Part shown: positions 46,133 to 54,535 of the stretch, one piece after another | Layout: every line of letters starts with the position of its first letter | Numbering within the stretch: the stretch's first letter is position 1 | Assembly (NCBI GenBank): GCA_015520735.1 | Contig: WAPN01000037.1 | Coordinates: forward strand, 1-64,000 | Reading direction: 5' to 3' | DNA: 64,000 bases | Origin: Desulfurococcales archaeon | GTDB taxonomy: Archaea; Thermoproteota; Thermoprotei_A; Sulfolobales; Desulfurococcaceae | Notes under the pieces: model-generated | Database searches by the model: none | What the model saw: the letters and a program-made list of their open reading frames with translations, nothing else | Told to the model about the DNA's origin: nothing | Made by a program: the position numbers and the translations under genes

Positions 46133-46813
46133 TTAAGCACCCGAAGGCACATTGCTGTTATATTCGTTCCACTGGATGGCATCATAATATATTATGAATG
46201 TCAAGTTAGTGTTTTGTGGCATATCCTGTAGTATTGTTATATCGAAACTAATATCGGCACTTTGACCTGGATGTAGTTGTGCACCAAAGTTGTCTCCCCA
46301 CCACATCATGATATCCGGCTTACCATCGCCATTGAGATCTATAGGTGTACCATTGGTTTGTTGCTCGCTATATAATGAGTAAAATGTTGATGTCCCTGTA
46401 CCGTTATGGAATCTTATTCGCCATATTTTGAGTGGTATTGTACCTGAGTTGATAACACTAAATCCTACGTGGGTATAATACCATGGATAGCCATTTACTA
46501 TCGTTATGTTTAATGCATCATAGTCTCCATCACCATCAGTATCTATTAGGTTAACATATGTTGTTCCAACATCTTTGTTTTCGGGAACCGGAATAATGAT
46601 CTTTTGCGGTATTGCATGGAAGTCTACCATATTGTCTGGCGTATTTGGTGGATCAGTTGATGACACAGTACCATACACAAACGCAAAGTCTAACTTGCCA
46701 GTGTTAACATAATTGTTTATCAGTAGTGTTTGGTACCACATTGCATAAGCTACTATTGAACCTATGAGCATTATGAGCGCGAATATTCCGATTATTGCGA
46801 TTTGTTTTCTCAT
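46133..46813 (-). CDS. Secreted TasA/camelysin-like fibre protein with Ca-binding-type loops
   Basis: 226 residues. A hydrophobic signal (IAIIGIFALIMLIGSIVAYA) runs into AMWYQTLLINNYVNTGKLDF, the pattern of SipW-processed TasA/camelysin proteins. The mature part is a beta-sandwich type sequence with INSGTIPLKIW, and two D-x-D-G-type loops, DTDGDGDYD and DLNGDGKPD, that resemble calcium sites. A close relative lies 77 bases upstream (shared NGYPxY and GTIPxK motifs and a C-terminal QWNE). GGTGAAC precedes the ATG. An extracellular filament subunit is inferred. Confidence 0.78.
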   Translation of the reverse strand: MRKQIAIIGIFALIMLIGSIVAYAMWYQTLLINNYVNTGKLDFAFVYGTVSSTDPPNTPDNMVDFHAIPQKIIIPVPENKDVGTTYVNLIDTDGDGDYDALNITIVNGYPWYYTHVGFSVINSGTIPLKIWRIRFHNGTGTSTFYSLYSEQQTNGTPIDLNGDGKPDIMMWWGDNFGAQLHPGQSADISFDITILQDMPQNTNLTFIIYYDAIQWNEYNSNVPSGA

Positions 46814-46836
46814 GTTATGTTCACCAGATTTTTATT

Positions 46837-46853
46837 TGGAGGTTGTACCTCCA
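46837..46853 (-). promoter_or_regulatory. Hairpin between the two fibre-protein genes
   Basis: TGGAGGT-TGT-ACCTCCA forms a 7-base-pair stem with a 3-base loop in the 76-base gap. It could stabilise, process or attenuate the transcript so that the two subunits are made in different amounts. Confidence 0.35.
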
Positions 46854-46889
46854 TGAAAAACTTGTCATACTGTTTCATATCGTGTTACC

Positions 46890-47474
46890 TTATATCCGTA
46901 ACGTATTGCGGGGTACTTCATTCCACTGAGCGAATGTTAGTGATATATCGAATGCGTATGTTGACATTTCAGATGCAGCTTGTTTGATACATATTGATAA
47001 TGTATAGGTACCGTTCTCATTAGGATGTATCTGTGTATCTTTAGGTATACCTAGGTTGACACGTAGAGCTGTTGTATTTACACCTGTTATAGTATAGTTG
47101 AGTAGTTTAACTGGTATTGTGCCTATGTTAGTCACATTGAAGGTTATGTCCGCAAAATAGCCCGGATAACCGTTAATGATCGTTACGTTTAGCTTTATGG
47201 TATTATTCTGTTCATCAAGTATCTCGGGGGTCACTATAACACTTGCTACATCTTTACCCTCAGAATTATCATAGCATGAACCATCATCGCACCCACACTG
47301 AGGATCGGGGCCATTGTCGTTGACAGCCCATCCACCAAACGCAACACGTACCTCTCCTGTATGGATGTACGTGTTTATGTTGATAGTTTCGGACCACATG
47401 GCTAATGCTGAGCCAAATGCCGTAAGAAGCGTGGCTAGCAATAGCACTCCAAGGGTTTTGCTTAAGGCGTACAT
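46890..47474 (-). CDS. Secreted TasA/camelysin-like fibre protein with cysteine loop
   Basis: 194 residues. The signal sequence LGVLLLATLLTAFGSALA is followed by MWSETININTYIHTGEVRV, again SipW-type. The mature domain shares INGYPGY, NIGTIPVKLL and C-terminal QWNE with its neighbour. A loop with three cysteines in DPQCGCDDGSCYDN, plus one later (SICIKQ), may form disulfides or a metal site. Many N-x-T/S sites. First structural gene of the locus, with AAGGTGA before the ATG and an operator-like repeat upstream. Confidence 0.78.
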   Translation of the reverse strand: MYALSKTLGVLLLATLLTAFGSALAMWSETININTYIHTGEVRVAFGGWAVNDNGPDPQCGCDDGSCYDNSEGKDVASVIVTPEILDEQNNTIKLNVTIINGYPGYFADITFNVTNIGTIPVKLLNYTITGVNTTALRVNLGIPKDTQIHPNENGTYTLSICIKQAASEMSTYAFDISLTFAQWNEVPRNTLRI

Positions 47475-47527
47475 CTTTTCACCTTAGGAGATAAGGGTGT
47501 CGATAAACTTATATTTATGAAAGGCAG

Positions 47528-47571
47528 ATTTTGTCCAGAGTTTGTATATGTATGAATTCTCTAGACAAAAT
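47528..47571 (-). promoter_or_regulatory. Inverted repeat around a TATA-like element before the fibre locus
   Basis: ATTTTGTCCAGAG (47528-47540) and CTCTAGACAAAAT (47559-47571) pair at 12 of 13 positions. The 18-base spacer contains a TATA-like CATACATATAC on the minus strand, about 70 bases before the first fibre gene. An inverted repeat that embraces the TATA box is a classic place for a repressor to shut off an archaeal promoter; the adjacent winged-helix protein is the obvious candidate. Confidence 0.5.
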
Positions 47572-47685
47572 GGGTTTTTACAAGAAATGAATCAATAATT
47601 CTAGAGGTAAGACACTATAAACAATTATCTGAAAAATCTTTTATAACTACATACAATGATTCTAGTTCATCATTAAAAACAAAGA

Positions 47686-48369
47686 TTATAAGATCCGAAG
47701 TTCTCTCACGATGAATTTATCCTTAAGCCTTCTGAATTTTTCACATTCAAGTAGACCGAATAAATGGTCAAGATATCTTCTAATGTTTAGGAGTTTATCT
47801 TCGGACACGAATAATATGACGCTATAGCCTGTATCAAGAGAGACTATTATTAGCCAGGACAATATTTGCTGGATTTCTAGCTCCGTTGCATCTTTTGAGA
47901 GAAAGCCTATGATATATTCTTTCCCATTTATCTTGACATATAGATCAATGAAATACGTCCTAGTGGTTTGTCCCTTGACATTCATTCCCAGCCTAGTGGA
48001 TTGTTCTATCTCAACGCACTCGCCTTCAGCTCCTATTTCTCTGCAGAACTCCTTCAAATTATCAATAAGCCTTGTAGTTGTTGTATGTTTGTTTCCCATG
48101 AACTTTCTGATCCTAGTGATAAGCATTAAAAGACGAGCTCCTCGAGGGGTTATCCTGTACATTTTACGGTCTCGACCATCATTTATAATCTCTAACGCAC
48201 CATTGTTTACGAGGTCGGAAAGAATGGATTCAAGACTGCGGGTATTCAGATTAGCCGCATAGAGTATTCTCGTCTTTCTTGCCTTACCTTCCTTCTCTAT
48301 GTACCTTAAAATAGCCTCAATAACCTCTATCTTGTTACGATTCCGTCGTTCTTTTTCCATTACACCCAT
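47686..48369 (-). CDS. Winged-helix transcription regulator of the fibre locus
   Basis: 227 residues. A winged helix of the archaeal PadR/wHTH type fills residues about 12-85 (EVIEAILRYIEKEG...LNTRSLESILSDLVNNGAL...GRDRKMYRITPRG). The C-terminal 130 residues, with IGAEGECVE and YTVKINGKEYIIGF-like strands, form an unknown, perhaps sensing, domain. It is transcribed toward the fibre genes with 211 bases between. Two 13-base direct repeats precede its start, suggesting autoregulation. Confidence 0.75.
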   Translation of the reverse strand: MGVMEKERRNRNKIEVIEAILRYIEKEGKARKTRILYAANLNTRSLESILSDLVNNGALEIINDGRDRKMYRITPRGARLLMLITRIRKFMGNKHTTTTRLIDNLKEFCREIGAEGECVEIEQSTRLGMNVKGQTTRTYFIDLYVKINGKEYIIGFLSKDATELEIQQILSWLIIVSLDTGYSVILFVSEDKLLNIRRYLDHLFGLLECEKFRRLKDKFIVRELRIL

Positions 48370-48385
48370 CTCATTATTAATACAG

Positions 48386-48411
48386 ACACGTTATATGTAC
48401 ACGTTATACAT
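48386..48411 (-). promoter_or_regulatory. Tandem 13-base repeats upstream of the winged-helix regulator
   Basis: ACACGTTATATGT (48386-48398) is followed at once by ACACGTTATACAT (48399-48411), 11 of 13 identical. They start 17 bases before the gene and overlap its likely promoter. Binding by the encoded protein is inference. Confidence 0.4.
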
Positions 48412-48537
48412 ACAAATACTCTGTTATAAAATTTTTGTATGATTTCTCCGATTCCAAAGAAATAAAAAATGATGACATAAAATTTTAAATATAGATATGC
48501 TCATGTGCGAACAAAATTATAACGCAGAGAAAAAGCG

Positions 48538-48545
48538 TTATAAAA
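48538..48545 (+). promoter_or_regulatory. tRNA-Gly TATA box
   Basis: TTATAAAA lies 40-47 bases before the tRNA-Gly 5' end, as expected for an archaeal tRNA promoter with a short leader. Confidence 0.45.
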
Positions 48546-48584
48546 CCATCCAGCCCTACAAATCTATACGGCCCCCAAAACGCT

Positions 48585-48660
48585 GCGGCGGTCGTCTAGC
48601 CTGGACTAGGACGCCGGCCCTCCAAGCCGGAGATCCCGGGTTCAAATCCCGGCCGCCGCA
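48585..48660 (+). tRNA. tRNA-Gly (UCC) with C at position 33
   Basis: 76 bases: acceptor GCGGCGG/CCGCCGC, anticodon stem CCGGC/GCCGG, loop CCTCCAA, T arm CCCGG-GTTCAAAT-CCCGG, discriminator A, no encoded CCA and no intron. The loop reads C32 C33 U34 C35 C36 A37 A38, so the anticodon is UCC but the nearly invariant U33 is replaced by C. Confidence 0.93.
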
Positions 48661-48841
48661 CCATTCTTTCCGTATCCAAGACAGTATTGAATTACAATAA
48701 CCAGGAAAAATTACACGGATTTTCAACCTGTAGAACTTCTTCCAGCTTGTAATCTCTATCCTCTGCCATGGCGGCTCATCGGGGTAATCGAGTATATTAG
48801 GACATCGACCAATTATTATACTATAGCGATGGGTGGTGAAA

Positions 48842-50053
48842 ATGACTGTTTATCATGTTGACAGGGTTGCACGGGACCTCTACGTACTAAGAGTTGATGA
48901 TCGATCAACGAAGTACTTTGAGGGATTATGGGAGATCCCTGAAGGTATTACTTATAACTCATATGTTCTTACTCTACCGGATAAGGTCGTCTTATTCGAT
49001 GGTTGGAAGAGAGATTATGCTGAGGAATTCCTAGAAGCATTAAAGGAGATAGTCGATATAAATGATATCGATATTATTGTTGTCCACCATATGGAGCCTG
49101 ATCATACCGGCTCCCTAACAGTACTTCTGTCAAAAATGAATAAACAACCAATGATATATGGACACCCAATGGCTCGCTCGATGCTTAGTTCTTTCTATGG
49201 TTTGAACAACATAAAATTCGTGCCTACAAGAGATAAGATGAGGATCGATCTTGGAGATGAACGCATACTATTTATACATACTCCATGGCTTCACTGGCCA
49301 GAAACAATAGTTACTTTCCTTGAGGAACGAGGTGTTCTTTTAACATGTGATGTATTTGGCGGCTATTCTATTCCACGCAAATTATTCGATACAGAGCTAA
49401 GTGAAGACGAGATCAGAAAATATCTTATCTATGCGAGAAAATACATGGTAACTGTTATAGGGAGCTATAGGAGCCACGTCATTCCTGCCATCAAAAAACT
49501 AAATGAGCTAGGCATTAAACCATCCATAATAGCCCCTGCTCATGGCCTCGTATGGAAACAAAACCTGAATGCAATAATCAACGCATACAAGGATTTCGCG
49601 CAAAACAAGTACGATGAACATAAAATAACCATTATCTATACATCAATGTATGGCTTCGTAGAAGAAATAATTGACACTATTAAGGATTCACTCGAAAAAC
49701 ACGGATATACTATAAAGACCTATAGGTTCACGGATAAAGAGCGTCCAATGATCTCGGAGATTCTAACGGATGTTGATACCTCCAAAGCCGTGATTATAGG
49801 GATAAGCAATTATGAAGCATCGATTCACCCACACATCGAGAACACATTAAGCATTCTGATTAAGAAGATCAAGGCAAGAAAACCCACACTAATAATAACA
49901 GTATATGGATGGGGAGACGCTGCTAAAGCGCTTGTCAAAAAGAAACTAGAGAATACACCATTATCCCCAATAAATACTATAAGTGTAAAGGCTGGGTCAA
50001 AACCGCAACAAAACATAATAGAGGGGTTCTTAGGGAGAATCATAAGCGCGTAG
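48842..50053 (+). CDS. Flavodiiron protein (FprA-type oxygen/NO reductase)
   Basis: About 403 residues: an N-terminal metallo-beta-lactamase diiron domain with HHMEPDHTGSL supplying ligands, CDVFGGY and later APAHGLVW, then a flavodoxin domain (IIYTSMYGFVEEI). These proteins reduce O2 to water or NO to N2O in anaerobes, using rubredoxin or F420H2. ATG 48842 is preferred, with GGTGG 5 bases upstream. It is followed by an erythrin-VIT1 gene, a plausible oxygen and iron stress set. Confidence 0.94.
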   Translation: MTVYHVDRVARDLYVLRVDDRSTKYFEGLWEIPEGITYNSYVLTLPDKVVLFDGWKRDYAEEFLEALKEIVDINDIDIIVVHHMEPDHTGSLTVLLSKMNKQPMIYGHPMARSMLSSFYGLNNIKFVPTRDKMRIDLGDERILFIHTPWLHWPETIVTFLEERGVLLTCDVFGGYSIPRKLFDTELSEDEIRKYLIYARKYMVTVIGSYRSHVIPAIKKLNELGIKPSIIAPAHGLVWKQNLNAIINAYKDFAQNKYDEHKITIIYTSMYGFVEEIIDTIKDSLEKHGYTIKTYRFTDKERPMISEILTDVDTSKAVIIGISNYEASIHPHIENTLSILIKKIKARKPTLIITVYGWGDAAKALVKKKLENTPLSPINTISVKAGSKPQQNIIEGFLGRIISA

Positions 50054-50074
50054 CGTAGCAGATGGTGATCCGGC

Positions 50075-51193
50075 CTGAATAACGAAGAGATAATAAAAAC
50101 AGCTATTACTATGCACAGGGACGAAGTTGAAACAAGTATTATTTATAGCGAATTAGCCAAGCGTATTAAAAACCCTGAGGTATCCAAAAAACTACAAATG
50201 CTTGCCAAAATAGAGAAAAGACACGCTGATTTCTGGAGAAATTTTCTTGAAAAAAGAGGAATAGACATTAATAGGATAAAGATCAGCAATATACTTCTTA
50301 GATTGAAGATCGCGTTATTCGGGATACTCGGCTATGGCCTGACTCTCAAGATTCTTGAGCTGGGAGAGGACAACGCGGTTAAAACATATTCACAACTTCT
50401 TGGATCACCCGAAATAACCGAAGAGGAGAAACAACAGCTCAGAAAGATCCTAGAAGACGAGCTCGTACATGAGGAAGAATTCGAGGAGGAAGAATCTAGA
50501 TTAAAGGAATTCTTACTTCATGTACGCGACGCTATTCTTGGTATGAACGATGGATTAGTTGAAATATTATCTGTATCAGCAGGTCTTGCCGGCGCATACG
50601 GCGACCCGATATACGTTGCTCTAGGAGGCTCTATCGTGGGTATTGGGGGCGCTCTTTCAATGGCTGTGGGAACCTATATCAGTGTCAAGGCGCAGAGGGA
50701 TGTAAAGCTTGGAGCCCTCACAAGGATAAGGCTCGCAGCAAAATATGCAACAAACGTATTGATCAAGAGAGTCAAGAAACATCTTCTCAAAAGAGGCTAT
50801 AGTGTGAAGGCGATCGAAAACATTAGTAGGGATGCGAGCTCAAACCCCGAAATACTAAGTAAGATTATAGCTGAGGAAGAGTATGGCATAACTGAGGATG
50901 CTCTCGAGAATCCAAAAATAGCGAGCCTCTACACAGGAGTGTTCTATATTATAGGTGCTTTTGTACCGCTTATACCATATTTTCTCGGCTTACCGATACT
51001 AGGTGCACTAATATCTTCTTTCATCATGGCTGCCTCGATGCTCGCAGTATCAGGAACTATAGTTGCCATATCGTCAGGACTAGCTATTAAGAAAAAAGTC
51101 ATAGAACTCGTGTTATCTGGCCTAGGCTCAGCTATCGTGACATACGGCATAGGTGCCCTAGCATCCATGCTTTTCGGCATAGAGGCGGGATAA
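50075..51193 (+). CDS. Erythrin-VIT1 fusion: ferritin-like domain plus iron/manganese transporter
   Basis: About 372 residues. The N-terminal 145 form a ferritin-like helical bundle with two E-x2-H iron motifs (EKRH, and DELVHEEEF); the rest is a VIT1/CCC1 membrane transporter (LGMNDGLVEILSVSAGLAGAY, VGTYISVKAQRD). It probably stores or exports iron and protects from peroxide. The first ATG (50111) would remove most of helix A and has no ribosome-binding site; CTG 50075 has GGTGAT 5 bases before it and restores EEIIKTAITMHRDEVE, so CTG is proposed. 21 bases after fprA. Confidence 0.85.
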   Translation: MNNEEIIKTAITMHRDEVETSIIYSELAKRIKNPEVSKKLQMLAKIEKRHADFWRNFLEKRGIDINRIKISNILLRLKIALFGILGYGLTLKILELGEDNAVKTYSQLLGSPEITEEEKQQLRKILEDELVHEEEFEEEESRLKEFLLHVRDAILGMNDGLVEILSVSAGLAGAYGDPIYVALGGSIVGIGGALSMAVGTYISVKAQRDVKLGALTRIRLAAKYATNVLIKRVKKHLLKRGYSVKAIENISRDASSNPEILSKIIAEEEYGITEDALENPKIASLYTGVFYIIGAFVPLIPYFLGLPILGALISSFIMAASMLAVSGTIVAISSGLAIKKKVIELVLSGLGSAIVTYGIGALASMLFGIEAG

Positions 51194-51235
51194 TATGAGC
51201 AAACAGAGACAATACAGAGAACCAGTCGGTGAACA

Positions 51236-52021
51236 TTGTTGCTAGCCATAACGACGCTCATCCTGCTGTTTCTAGGTGCTTTAGTCATAGGATTTGTTTC
51301 GGCTATGAGCGGTATTGGTGGCGGTAGCCTCATAGTACCATATATGATCCTTGTGCTCGGATTCGATGTGAGAGTTGCTGTAGCGACGAGCCTAGTTGCG
51401 ATCATTGTGACTTCATCAATAGCCGCGAGCGAATATCTTAGGGATAACCTAGTAGATTTAAAGACTGCATTAACATTAGAGCCCATCACCACTATTGGCG
51501 CCATACTTGGTGCCATCATAACTACTTCAATACCACCAACAATAATTAAGACCGGCCTAGGCTTCATATTATTATATGTGTCCATGTCAATGCTTTTGAA
51601 GGCTCTTAGGCCCTCGAAGACTATAAAAACCATAAAGAGAAAAACCAAGAGAGCCACAAAGGCGCTCGCACTACTAGTATCTTTTTTCGCCGGAATATTA
51701 TCAGGTATGTTCGGAATAGGGGGTGGAGTACTAAAGGTACCAATCATGGCTGGACTACTAGGTCTTCCTATAAAAACAGCCGTAGCCACAAGTTCTTTCA
51801 TGGTAGGATTAACAGCTACTGGCGGGAGCATCGTCTACGTATCCAAGGGAATACCTGAACCACTCGCTGTCGCCGCTCTGGCATCGGGAATTATTCCGGG
51901 AGCCTATATTGGTGCAAGACGCCTTGAAAAACTAAGGCCAAGAACTGTAAGGCTTGTTTTCGCCCTGATACTACTCTATGCGGCGATTAGACTGATCATA
52001 TCATTAACACATATTATTTAG
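51236..52021 (+). CDS. TauE/SafE-family membrane exporter
   Basis: 261 residues, about eight membrane helices in two repeats, each with the family G-G/I-G-G-G motif (MSGIGGGSLIVPYMIL and MFGIGGGVLKVPIM). The family exports sulfite, sulfoacetate or related organic anions. TTG start with GGTGA upstream (two adjacent TTGs). Followed by a DUF1634 gene, a frequent companion. Confidence 0.9.
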   Translation: MLLAITTLILLFLGALVIGFVSAMSGIGGGSLIVPYMILVLGFDVRVAVATSLVAIIVTSSIAASEYLRDNLVDLKTALTLEPITTIGAILGAIITTSIPPTIIKTGLGFILLYVSMSMLLKALRPSKTIKTIKRKTKRATKALALLVSFFAGILSGMFGIGGGVLKVPIMAGLLGLPIKTAVATSSFMVGLTATGGSIVYVSKGIPEPLAVAALASGIIPGAYIGARRLEKLRPRTVRLVFALILLYAAIRLIISLTHII

Positions 52022-52030
52022 GTAATCAAA

Positions 52031-52297
52031 ATGGTGGAGGCTCACCATATACTTAGATATGGAGTAATAACAGGACTAGTCATTCTCGTAGCAGGGCTTT
52101 TAATTTCTATTCTAACAGAAATCACCGTTATCCTATGGTTTGGGATCTACATAATAATAGCGACTCCATTACTATCTGTAGCCTTAATATGTGCTAGAAA
52201 CATTAAAAGCAAAGAACGGAGCGGTCTAGGACTACTAGCACTACTAGAGATCGTGGTAGTCATGCTATATATTCTCGTCGTATTACATGTACTATAA
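52031..52297 (+). CDS. DUF1634 small membrane protein
   Basis: 88 residues with three membrane segments (VITGLVILVAGLLISIL, VILWFGIYIIIATPLLSVAL and LLALLEIVVVMLYILVVL). DUF1634 genes commonly follow TauE-type exporters and may be accessory subunits. It lies 9 bases after the exporter gene and overlaps the convergent KaiC-like gene by 6 bases. Confidence 0.85.
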   Translation: MVEAHHILRYGVITGLVILVAGLLISILTEITVILWFGIYIIIATPLLSVALICARNIKSKERSGLGLLALLEIVVVMLYILVVLHVL

Positions 52298-53644
52298 TGT
52301 TCTAATAGACAGCTTTTTATTCTCAAATAATACCTCGAAGTACTTCTGAGGTGGAGATGATAACCTCATTTTCCGAACATATATTAATCTTCTAACGCTT
52401 CTATCCGCCCTTTCAAAATTCATTTCGATAATGCCATCACACATTGTACTTAGCCATACATATAATTTTTCTTCAACTCCCTTCTCGTATATCATCGATA
52501 ACATCATGGTTGCATTTGAGCTCTTTGAATAATATATCAGATCTCTGACATATCTATGAAAATCATGTCCAAATTCCTTCCATAGACTGTATAGCCCGTC
52601 GATAAATATGACGATCGGTTTTGAGAAGTCGACTATTCGATTTATGATGCTGAAGAATGAATTAATAGTAATAGTTCTCGGATTTATCGAGTGTATCGTT
52701 AAATCACCCTTTAATCCCTCTATATTGAACCCTAGAAATCTAAGAGTCTCTACAAGTTGTTGCTCCGGCTCCTCAAAGCTAATGTAATATACATGCTCTC
52801 CTTTTCTAGCCATATTATATGCTGTTGTCAACATAAGGATTGTTTTACCTACCCCCGATGGACCTATAAGAAGCGTAGATGTCCCCCGAATAAGTCCTCC
52901 ACCCAAAATATCATCGAACCCATCGATTCCTGTAGGTATTCTTACCTCATGATTTATGTTGCTTCTAAGCTCCTTTAAAATACCATGAGGATGTATTGTT
53001 ACACCATACTCTTTATTCATGTCTAGCTCATAGATCATCCTTGTCTGTGGAATATCCTTTATTTTAGCAAGCTCTATGAATCTTCTCGGTGCACCGTAGG
53101 AAGGGTGCTCTATTTTAATCCTGACAACTATGTCTGAGATTATTTCAGCCCTAGATCTTAATCCATGCAGTGGGCTTCGAGATATCATCAGAACCACGCA
53201 TTTCTTCTCCCCACAATTTGTTTTTATCATTTTCCTTATAGACAATAAATCAGAGGTTGAAGCAAATTCTATTATCGGATCTATAAAGTCTATAACTATC
53301 ATACCCGGGCTATAAGTGTCAATTATATCGTTGAGGAGTTGTGAGATCATTATTAATCTGTCGGAAACGGGCACTATTTCGAATCCATAGTACTTGAATT
53401 GCCCGGCATTGATATAGTCATCTAGATTTATCCTTAATATATTGGAAAATATATCCCTTATATCAGGCGGCTCAAGGAGAATACCTATCCATGCCACTTT
53501 TTGACCATATTCTTCAATAACTTCCTTAGCAACACTAGCGCTAAATATAGTCTTACCTGCACCTGTTGGTCCCTCTATCAGCACTATAGACCCAGGCTTT
53601 ATTCCGCCCACTATATCCCTTATGAATTGCGGGTTCTTAGTCAT
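52292..53644 (-). CDS. KaiC-like double RecA-fold ATPase
   Basis: 450 residues with two KaiC domains. The first has Walker A GPTGAGKT near residue 25 and MIVIDFID as Walker B, the second GIDGFDDILGGG, GPSGVGKT (near 258) and VIFIDGLY. Archaeal KaiC-like proteins act in signalling and motility control. No rhythm genes are nearby. ATG has GGTG upstream. Confidence 0.9.
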   Translation of the reverse strand: MTKNPQFIRDIVGGIKPGSIVLIEGPTGAGKTIFSASVAKEVIEEYGQKVAWIGILLEPPDIRDIFSNILRINLDDYINAGQFKYYGFEIVPVSDRLIMISQLLNDIIDTYSPGMIVIDFIDPIIEFASTSDLLSIRKMIKTNCGEKKCVVLMISRSPLHGLRSRAEIISDIVVRIKIEHPSYGAPRRFIELAKIKDIPQTRMIYELDMNKEYGVTIHPHGILKELRSNINHEVRIPTGIDGFDDILGGGLIRGTSTLLIGPSGVGKTILMLTTAYNMARKGEHVYYISFEEPEQQLVETLRFLGFNIEGLKGDLTIHSINPRTITINSFFSIINRIVDFSKPIVIFIDGLYSLWKEFGHDFHRYVRDLIYYSKSSNATMMLSMIYEKGVEEKLYVWLSTMCDGIIEMNFERADRSVRRLIYVRKMRLSSPPQKYFEVLFENKKLSIRTL

Positions 53645-53813
53645 GTGCTGGGCACCTTCTTAACATTATAAAACTATGTTATTTTATTATATTATAGTAT
53701 GAGTTATTTATTGGATTCTTAATATTGATTTAAAACACTTTTCAAATTATTAAAAACAGTATTATATAGTTTGCAGAAATTATATCCAGATTTGCTATAT
53801 ATTTTGTATTGTT

Positions 53814-54476
53814 CTATTGAATATCTAATGCTGAAAAGGTACCGCCTAGGGCTCGATCGCCAGCATCTCCAAGACCTGGAACTATGAAATAGTTTTTATC
53901 GAGTTTTTCATCAACCGAGCAGACGATTATGGCTTTTACATTCTTCTCATTCGAAAGCTTCTCTAAGCCTTCTCTACTAGCAATAACCGAACCCACTATA
54001 ATATCAGAAGCGCCAAGTCTACTAAGTAATTCTACGGATCTCTTTAGTGTTAAACCAGTAGCAAGCATGGGATCGAGAAGAATCACTACTTTTTCGCGCA
54101 GATCTCTAGGTAATCTCGTGTAGTATATTTCTACATCCAGGTAGCCTTTACTATGGTCTTCTATCCTCCTTGCCGCTATCAATCCTATTCCAGCCCATGG
54201 CATTGATTTTACAAAGCCATATAGCAATGGAAGAGATGCTCCCAGTATACCGACCGCAATCACCTCTCCTGAAATAGTCAATCCCTTAGCCCGTCCTAGT
54301 GGTGTCGTTACTTCTATGCTCTTCCAATTCAGGAATTTTGCTATCTCAAACCCGATGTAGAAGCCTATCTTCTCCATAATCTCCCTAAAGAGTGGCGGCC
54401 GGGTTCGTGTATTTCTAAGAATTGTTAGATATGATTTAATAAGCGGGTTATCTATCACCACAATCTTTCTATCCAT
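53814..54476 (-). CDS. upp: Uracil phosphoribosyltransferase
   Basis: Salvages uracil to UMP with PRPP. About 220 residues: VVIDNPLIKSYLTILRN, PRPP-binding VILLDPMLATGLTLKRS, and the uracil-binding VPGLGDAGDRALGG at the end. The frame extends to 54509, but the family N-terminus places the start at ATG 54476. Divergent from the pyroglutamyl peptidase gene. Confidence 0.92.
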   Translation of the reverse strand: MDRKIVVIDNPLIKSYLTILRNTRTRPPLFREIMEKIGFYIGFEIAKFLNWKSIEVTTPLGRAKGLTISGEVIAVGILGASLPLLYGFVKSMPWAGIGLIAARRIEDHSKGYLDVEIYYTRLPRDLREKVVILLDPMLATGLTLKRSVELLSRLGASDIIVGSVIASREGLEKLSNEKNVKAIIVCSVDEKLDKNYFIVPGLGDAGDRALGGTFSALDIQ

Positions 54477-54535
54477 TGTGCCCTGCAAACCTTTAGAATC
54501 ACAGCACATTATTATACTTAACGTTGGGTGTTGGG

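Noticed and set aside
48497-48700. 67-codon plus-strand frame
   Set aside because: It contains tRNA-Gly in full and has no ribosome-binding site.
48694-48774. A 25-codon minus-strand frame beginning MAEDRDYKLEEVLQ
   Set aside because: Protein-like in look but too short, no ribosome-binding site, and not supported otherwise.
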